Source: SZUA-229 sp041589455 (lineage in GTDB: Bacteria > Pseudomonadota > Gammaproteobacteria > SZUA-229). From it: a stretch of 37,924 nucleotides of DNA. Every line of letters starts with the position of its first letter. The first letter of the stretch is position 1. The stretch is from assembly GCA_041589455.1 (NCBI GenBank), contig JBFHVQ010000023.1, positions 1 through 37,924 of the forward strand, written 5' to 3'. Shown in pieces: positions 32,843-37,924 of this stretch. The notes beneath the pieces were generated by a model, which was not told where the DNA came from, searched no databases, and saw only the letters and a list, made by a program, of their open reading frames with translations. Both the position numbers and the translations under genes were made by a program.

Positions 32843-34612
32843 ATGAACCATTATCAGGCTGAACCACACTCTACTACAGGATTACCTGAGTCATTATACG
32901 ACCGCATACATCAACACATACAGAAGATCTATTCAGACAATACGGCTGAAATAACCACTAAACTTGTCAGTACAGTCAGTAAGTACAATTCACATTTCAA
33001 ATGCCAATCTGACACATCATTCTGGGGGCCAGATGATATACTGCTTATTACCTATGGTGACTCAATTAGATCGAAAGATGAATCACCGCTTTTAACACTG
33101 AATACATTTCTTTCAAAACATCTTTTTGAGCTTATTAGCACTGTACATGTATTACCGTTTTTTCCATTCAGTTCTGATGATGGCTTTAGTGTCATTGACT
33201 ATCGCACTGTAAACCCTGATCTCGGTGACTGGGAAGATATACATCGTATTGCTGACAAATTCAAAATGATGTTCGATCTTGTCATCAATCATGTATCACG
33301 AGAAAGCCTCTGGTTTTATGACTTTGTTAGTGATCGAGAACCTGCATGTAACTACTTTATAGAATATCCTGCTGAGACGGATGTGAGCCAGGTAACACGC
33401 CCTCGAAATAGCCCGCTACTCGTTCCCATCAATACTCACCGTGGAGTTCGATATCTCTGGGCAACATTTAGCGAAGACCAGATTGACCTGAATTTTTCCA
33501 ATCCTGATGTACTAATCGAATTTGTCGATATCCTGCTAGGTTATATACAACATGGTGCCAGCATGATTCGACTGGATGCTATCGCATTTTTATGGAAGCA
33601 ACTGGGCACAAGCTGTGTCCACCTGCCACAAACACATGAGGTTGTTAAACTTTTCCGTACTATTTTCGAACTCTGTTTTGTCGACCGGATTCTGTTAACT
33701 GAAACGAATGTCCCTCATAATGAGAATATGAGCTACTTTGGCGATGCCGACGAAGCACATATGATATATCAGTTCTCTCTACCCCCGCTACTGCTGCATG
33801 CGCTAAATAGAGGACATTCAAGATACCTCACGAAATGGGCATCAGAACTACCTGAACTTGATGATAACTGCACCTATCTGAATTTTACCGCCTCTCATGA
33901 TGGCATCGGTTTACGGGCACTCGAAGGAATTATTAGCCCAAAAGAAGTGGATGAACTGATTGAGTCGATGCATAATTTCGGTGGCTTCGTTAGCATGAAG
34001 GCCAATCCGGATGGAAAGGATAGCCCTTACGAAATCAATATATCTCTGTTCTCAGCACTTCAAGGTACACGTCGTGGCATTGATCAATGGCAAATAAGAC
34101 GCTTCATTTGCTCGCAGACAATCATGCTTGGCTTGCAGGGAATACCTGCCATATACATTCATAGTTTACTGGCTACAGAAAACGACCTGCACGGTGTCGA
34201 ACTTACCGGACGCTTACGCTCAATCAATAGAAAACAATGGGATAATAAAGAACTTGATGAACTACTTAACAACCCGGACACACACCATGCACGAGTGCTT
34301 GATGAATTAAAGTCATTAATAAGCACACGTAGATCTGAGCCCTGCTTTCATCCTTCCTGTTCACAGGAAGTACTAAACATCAATGATGGCCTGTTTAGTT
34401 TTATTCGTAAAGCCAGTGATGGCAAGCGCTACTTACTCGCAATTCATAATGTGACTGCCAACAACCAGACGATTAATATCCAGGATCGTGCTGATCTAAG
34501 TGACCACACTCAGTGGTATGATATTATCAGTCAGCAAACGATCGAGTGCATTCTTCCAATGGTAAATCTCAATCCATACCAGTGTATGTGGCTTGTTAAT
34601 CAGCCACAGTAA
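32843..34612 (+). CDS. GH13 glucosylglycerate phosphorylase (sucrose-phosphorylase-like)
   Basis: 589 residues of the GH13 subfamily 18 type. Catalytic residues are visible: nucleophile Asp245 in MIRLDAIAFLWKQ, acid/base Glu287 in LLTETNVPHNEN and the transition-state Asp353 in TASHDGIGLRA. The segments HVLPFFPFSSDDGFSVIDY and DLVINHVSRES are family markers. Subfamily members phosphorolyse sucrose, glucosylglycerate or related glucosides with retention. The convergent glycerate kinase/GpgS/phosphatase operon makes glucosylglycerate the best substrate: it gives alpha-glucose 1-phosphate and D-glycerate. Cytosolic, with no signal peptide. Its stop codon abuts the stop codon of gpgS without a gap. 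The substrate is inferred from context; sucrose remains possible. Confidence 0.8.
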   Translation: MNHYQAEPHSTTGLPESLYDRIHQHIQKIYSDNTAEITTKLVSTVSKYNSHFKCQSDTSFWGPDDILLITYGDSIRSKDESPLLTLNTFLSKHLFELISTVHVLPFFPFSSDDGFSVIDYRTVNPDLGDWEDIHRIADKFKMMFDLVINHVSRESLWFYDFVSDREPACNYFIEYPAETDVSQVTRPRNSPLLVPINTHRGVRYLWATFSEDQIDLNFSNPDVLIEFVDILLGYIQHGASMIRLDAIAFLWKQLGTSCVHLPQTHEVVKLFRTIFELCFVDRILLTETNVPHNENMSYFGDADEAHMIYQFSLPPLLLHALNRGHSRYLTKWASELPELDDNCTYLNFTASHDGIGLRALEGIISPKEVDELIESMHNFGGFVSMKANPDGKDSPYEINISLFSALQGTRRGIDQWQIRRFICSQTIMLGLQGIPAIYIHSLLATENDLHGVELTGRLRSINRKQWDNKELDELLNNPDTHHARVLDELKSLISTRRSEPCFHPSCSQEVLNINDGLFSFIRKASDGKRYLLAIHNVTANNQTINIQDRADLSDHTQWYDIISQQTIECILPMVNLNPYQCMWLVNQPQ

Positions 34613-35830
34613 CTAACTATCCTGATTATCCTGCTCGACAGCATCATATAGTCGCTCGAGAATATCGGGTATCGCACTAATGACACGATTCCAGCTCGGA
34701 ATGAATGGCGTTTCCATTGGATTCGTCAGAAAATGCTCCCCTGCATTCATAATATTCTGCGCAAATAGCTCGACAGCCTGCTCTTCATTATGGCGATCAA
34801 CATGTAAACCATTCATTACAGCATCGTTGTAATATGTTTCGATAAAATCCAGCGCTATTCGATAATAAGTAGCCTTAATGGTTCTAAAGGTCTCCTGATT
34901 AAAAACAATGCCATTGGTAGCCAGCTTTCTGAAGATAGCTTTGGATATGTCGTGAGTCATCTTGGATAAACCACCATCTGGATTGTGTTTTGAAAGTGAC
35001 TGGTGTTTGTGGTCGTACACATCTGCGATATCAACCTGACACAAGCGATTAGTCGAATAATTTCGCTTCACTTCAGACAACACACCAATTTCCAGCCCCC
35101 AGTCACTCGGTATACGAATATCATTAAACACATCGGCACGCATTGAGAACTCTCCTGCAAGTGGATATCGATAACTATCCAGGTATTCAAGATACTCCAT
35201 ATGACCAAAGATCTTTTTAAGCGCTCTTAACAATGGCGTTACCAGCAGGCGACTCACTCTTCCATTCAGGTTTCCATCAGCAACACGCGCATAGTATCCC
35301 TTGCAGAATTCATAATTAAAATTGGGGTTGGCAACTGGATATAGCAGGCGGGCAAGCATGTCACGTTTATACGTCAGAATATCGCAATCATGTAATGCAA
35401 CGGCCTCAGATTTCGCTGACGCCAGAACATAGCCGTAGCAGTACCAGACATTTCGTCCTTTACCCATTTCAGTGGGAGCAAGACCCTTTTCCTGTAGCAT
35501 CTTATCTATCTGTTTTAAACGCGGGCCATCATTCCATAAAATCACATGATGTTGTGGTAGACGTGAAAAAAACTCCTGTGCATATTTAAACTGGCTTTCA
35601 TCGGCTCGATCAAGTCCGATAATAATTTCAGATAGATAATCAACCGCTTGTAACTCATCTATAATCCCACTGAGTGCCGGACCTTCCAGCTCTGAAAACA
35701 AAGATGGCAATACGAGCGACATTGGCCTAACCCTGGAGAAGCTCTTAAGTTCCTGTTCAAGCTCTTCAACTGGTCTTTGCGTTAAATTATGAAAATTGGT
35801 AATAATACCGTTCTGATAGAAATCAGCCAT
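34613..35830 (-). CDS. gpgS: Glucosyl-3-phosphoglycerate synthase
   Basis: 405 residues of the GT81 type; transfers glucose from an NDP-glucose to 3-phosphoglycerate, forming glucosyl-3-phosphoglycerate. Visible features: MSLVLPSLFSELEG near the start, a sugar-nucleotide-binding LSEIIIGLDRADESQF, GKGRNVWYCYGYVLA, the D-x-D motif in VALHDCDILTYKRDML and the acceptor-side FNYEFCKGYYARV and LAGEFSMRADVF. The start at 35830 has GAGG at good spacing and overlaps the end of the phosphatase gene by 8 bases (ATGGCTGA), so translation is coupled; longer in-frame starts up to 35914 are less likely. Third gene of the biosynthetic operon. Confidence 0.9.
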   Translation of the reverse strand: MADFYQNGIITNFHNLTQRPVEELEQELKSFSRVRPMSLVLPSLFSELEGPALSGIIDELQAVDYLSEIIIGLDRADESQFKYAQEFFSRLPQHHVILWNDGPRLKQIDKMLQEKGLAPTEMGKGRNVWYCYGYVLASAKSEAVALHDCDILTYKRDMLARLLYPVANPNFNYEFCKGYYARVADGNLNGRVSRLLVTPLLRALKKIFGHMEYLEYLDSYRYPLAGEFSMRADVFNDIRIPSDWGLEIGVLSEVKRNYSTNRLCQVDIADVYDHKHQSLSKHNPDGGLSKMTHDISKAIFRKLATNGIVFNQETFRTIKATYYRIALDFIETYYNDAVMNGLHVDRHNEEQAVELFAQNIMNAGEHFLTNPMETPFIPSWNRVISAIPDILERLYDAVEQDNQDS

Positions 35831-36659
35831 TGCTTGCCTCGCATAAAATGTTAATAACATCATTGACCGCTTCACTCCATCCTGAAGGGCCAGTTTTCGA
35901 TGTAATCCTGACATTATCTATATAAGATACGTCAGGCTGAATAATATGTTTGTTTAAAACCTGTACCGGGAAATTCACCACTTCCAGCATTTTCAAATCA
36001 TTATAGCTATCGCCTAAAGCCATTGTGTGAACAGGCACCAATGACGACCTTTGATAACAATCGACGACATAATTTAAAGCATCTGACTTATCGACTTTAC
36101 TCATTACATGATAAAACCGCCCGCCTCGTAACAGAATGAGCGACTCTTTTTCAAGCAATGTTCCAAACTGTTCCAGTTTATCCTTAGTATCTTGCCACAA
36201 TAATGGTTCTGTTGCTTCACGCTTCGATGCTGCCTGTGCCGACTCTTTGTTCAATCCCGTTATATCCATTATGGTATCGATATTCATCTGACTGAAACCA
36301 GTAAACTTAAAACCATACGCAAGTTTTATACGCTCCACAACAGAGACAATTTCATTATAGGGCCTGGCAAAATACTCAAGACGATAAGCATGCATAGGTG
36401 TGAAAGCAGGGTCATCACAATCGATATTCATGGCAACCACAGAGCCATTTTCACAGATCATGGGATAATGCAGATCCATCTTTTCAGAGAGTTTTAGCAT
36501 TTCCGAAAATGTTTTACTGGAATTCAGAATAAGAGGAAAACCATTATCCTGTAAACGCTGCATTGCAGGTCGTGCCGCCTTCCAACTGTAATTATCGTGA
36601 TCGAGTAATGTCCCATCCAGGTCGCTGAACACGATAAGTTTTACATTGTTACACTTCAT
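35823..36659 (-). CDS. HAD phosphatase of the mannosyl-/glucosyl-3-phosphoglycerate phosphatase family
   Basis: 278 residues. HAD motif I is VFSDLDGTLLDHDNYSW, motif II is LILNSSKTFSEM (Ser), motif III includes the Lys of MSKVDKSDAL and motif IV is MALGDSYNDLKML. CENGSVVAMN and the cap region around FKFTGFSQMNIDTIMDITGL match the MPGP family. It would dephosphorylate glucosyl-3-phosphoglycerate to glucosylglycerate; such enzymes often also accept the mannosyl form. The ATG at 36659 is chosen: it overlaps the stop of the kinase gene as TAATG and has AGGG upstream. Middle gene of the operon. Confidence 0.88.
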   Translation of the reverse strand: MKCNNVKLIVFSDLDGTLLDHDNYSWKAARPAMQRLQDNGFPLILNSSKTFSEMLKLSEKMDLHYPMICENGSVVAMNIDCDDPAFTPMHAYRLEYFARPYNEIVSVVERIKLAYGFKFTGFSQMNIDTIMDITGLNKESAQAASKREATEPLLWQDTKDKLEQFGTLLEKESLILLRGGRFYHVMSKVDKSDALNYVVDCYQRSSLVPVHTMALGDSYNDLKMLEVVNFPVQVLNKHIIQPDVSYIDNVRITSKTGPSGWSEAVNDVINILCEASNG

Positions 36660-37660
36660 TAACACGAACCCTGATTAACACGAATCCTGGAGATCATGTG
36701 ATTGTCATCTATATCCATAACGATATCCGCCCTGCCTGGCATTTCATCTAAACAGTGTCGGGTAATACGTTCATAATGCATAATAAAGCGTTCAATCTCG
36801 TTATCATCCATTACACCAGAACCTTTTACGCCCAACTGCTCACATTTCTGACGTAACTTGTGTTCCTGCAATTTTCTCCATTCTTTGACTTTTTCCAGAG
36901 ATGGTACTTTCAACATAATGAGTTGATCTAGCTGATTAAATAATGAGGCATAACTTTGCTTCAGGTTATCATTAACGTATCGCCGCCATATGTGATTTGA
37001 ATCCATATCAGACTCTAAACTATTAAGTGCTGTTTGAATTGATTCATCTGTTTCGGACTGTGCTCCAACACACCACCCTTCGAACAGTAGAATATCAAGA
37101 GTTCCTTCGACACACTGCCAATGTTCACGCGGTTTTCGGTCGTCGATTGATTTGTCGAACCGTGGCAAATGAATCTGCTGATAATCACCACATTTGATTG
37201 TTGTAAATAGTTGTTCCCATAACTCTGTGTCATGTGTTCCTGGTACACCACGCGTCTTCAGCAGGGGGTGAATTGTTTTCGAAAGCGTCTCACGTTGCTG
37301 AAGCGTCATATATAAATCATCAATAGATAACACCGCAGCATTCTTCTTGAACCCATACACCAGGAGGTTCTCAAGTATCGTACAGAGCGTGGATTTTCCT
37401 GACCCCTGAGCACCGTTGACACCAATAATAATGGGTTTTCCCGTATGCTGTGAGGCAAGCCAGCCTGCCATCGGTAAATACAGCTTGAGGAGCTGCGCTT
37501 TGAATGTATCGGTATCTGGTAGTTTCTCTCTAATGATGATGTCCTCAAACATACGAAAGAGCGATTGATCATCAAGTACCGCATGGGATACACACATGCT
37601 CTCAGGCCAGTTCGCTGCCTGATCTCGAGTATCATTGTTATCCGTTGCGGGTTTCATCAT
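36659..37660 (-). CDS. D-glycerate 3-kinase-like P-loop kinase
   Basis: 333 residues. A Walker A loop is at GVNGAQGSGKST (about residues 81-92), followed by VLSIDDLYMTLQQRETL, HPLLKTRGVPGTHD and LPRFDKSIDDRKPREHW, then LDILLFEGWCVG. This block order matches the plant GLYK / bacterial YggC group of glycerate 3-kinases. It would phosphorylate D-glycerate to 3-phosphoglycerate, the acceptor of GpgS, and would recycle the glycerate released by the phosphorylase. It is the first gene of the minus-strand operon and starts with ATGATG; the ribosome binding site is weak. A sigma-54 promoter and NtrC-like sites lie just upstream. Confidence 0.85.
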   Translation of the reverse strand: MMKPATDNNDTRDQAANWPESMCVSHAVLDDQSLFRMFEDIIIREKLPDTDTFKAQLLKLYLPMAGWLASQHTGKPIIIGVNGAQGSGKSTLCTILENLLVYGFKKNAAVLSIDDLYMTLQQRETLSKTIHPLLKTRGVPGTHDTELWEQLFTTIKCGDYQQIHLPRFDKSIDDRKPREHWQCVEGTLDILLFEGWCVGAQSETDESIQTALNSLESDMDSNHIWRRYVNDNLKQSYASLFNQLDQLIMLKVPSLEKVKEWRKLQEHKLRQKCEQLGVKGSGVMDDNEIERFIMHYERITRHCLDEMPGRADIVMDIDDNHMISRIRVNQGSC

Positions 37661-37716
37661 AGTTAGCTAGCAGTCTCTACAGGGTTAGATGCTTTATTTT
37701 CTACTACTGTTTTCAT

Positions 37717-37732
37717 AGCAGGTTTGGTGCCA
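37717..37732 (-). promoter_or_regulatory. Sigma-54 (-24/-12) promoter of the glucosylglycerate operon
   Basis: On the minus strand TGGCACCAAACCTGCT matches the pattern TGGCAC-N5-TTGCW with one mismatch (CTGCT). GG and GC have the exact spacing required by RpoN. Transcription should start near 37706, giving a leader of about 46 bases. Two NtrC-like sites upstream make it more credible. Confidence 0.8.
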
Positions 37733-37813
37733 TAATCTATATCACTGATTTTATTGTTATTTTTTCCGGCAGTTTCAATCCACTAACACATTCACGCATT
37801 TCACAGTTCATTA

Positions 37814-37830
37814 TGCACTATTTTAGTGCA
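37814..37830. promoter_or_regulatory. NtrC binding site 1
   Basis: TGCACTATTTTAGTGCA is a perfect palindrome with 7-bp arms and a 3-base centre and fits the NtrC pattern TGCACY-N5-RGTGCA. Its centre is about 116 bases upstream of the predicted sigma-54 start, the range of the E. coli glnA enhancer sites. Confidence 0.8.
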
Positions 37831-37840
37831 TTACAAATAC

Positions 37841-37857
37841 AGCATCATGATGGTGCA
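37841..37857. promoter_or_regulatory. NtrC binding site 2
   Basis: AGCATCATGATGGTGCA matches TGCACCA-N3-TGGTGCA with two mismatches in the left arm. It is centred about 143 bases upstream of the predicted start and 27 bases from site 1, so an NtrC oligomer could use both. Confidence 0.6.
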
Positions 37858-37924
37858 GTTTCATCGCAGTCATTTGTACACCGGTAGACATGCACTCATA
37901 TTTGCACCAGATACTGACATTAAA

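Noticed and set aside
37891..37909. Third NtrC site (TGCACTC followed by TTGCACC)
   Set aside because: Both half-sites have the same orientation and the spacing is wrong for a dimer; it may be a chance pair.

Overview
The window looks like chromosomal DNA of a gammaproteobacterium with moderate to low GC. The evidence is gene content: a ubiG-gph pair behind an MTA/SAH deaminase, an LpoB-type lipoprotein cluster, a tesA/ybbA/ybbP locus, a class II ribonucleotide reductase split into NrdJa and NrdJb, and a sigma-54/NtrC-type promoter. I cannot name a genus. No rRNA, tRNA, CRISPR array, insertion sequence or integrase is visible.

Layout. 1-2.3 kb: a secreted Sel1-repeat protein and citrate synthase (gltA). 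2.3-5.4 kb, minus strand: an LpoB-like lipoprotein, a COG3014-like TPR lipoprotein and an LPP20-like protein, a conserved envelope cluster. 5.5-8.2 kb: mtaD-ubiG-gph. 8.2-11.8 kb: a 453-bp regulatory region with an NrdR box, then nrdJa and nrdJb separated by an 88-bp palindromic element. 11.9-16.5 kb: a Cys-rich CWC protein, a DEDD exonuclease, a membrane-embedded patatin-like lipase, an orphan PhnD-like binding protein and two small genes. 16.6-20.7 kb: a P2-type cation ATPase, an OmpA-family lipoprotein and a small lipoprotein. 20.9-23.9 kb: a receiver-PAS-GGDEF-EAL protein (GGDEF degenerate, EAL intact) followed by a membrane sensor with no output domain. 23.9-27.7 kb: tesA divergent from ybbA-ybbP, with overlapping start codons. 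27.8-32.5 kb: an AT-rich accessory block with a methyltransferase and a tightly coupled minus-strand operon of a TPP enzyme, a large glycosyltransferase and a sulfotransferase. 32.8-37.7 kb: a glucosylglycerate module.

How the parts work together. The right end encodes a complete synthesis/recycling loop for the compatible solute glucosylglycerate. Glycerate kinase makes 3-phosphoglycerate, GpgS glucosylates it and a HAD phosphatase releases glucosylglycerate. A GH13 phosphorylase, convergent with that operon, can split it back to glucose 1-phosphate and glycerate. The synthetic operon is preceded by a sigma-54 type -24/-12 element with two NtrC-like sites about 116 and 143 bp upstream of the predicted start. 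This suggests that nitrogen limitation switches on a nitrogen-free osmolyte. The neighbouring TPP/glycosyltransferase/sulfotransferase operon shares a palindrome-rich 388-bp intergenic region with the phosphorylase gene. It is the best candidate for undescribed chemistry: a modified, possibly sulfated or branched glycoside. Its link to glucosylglycerate is inference from position only.
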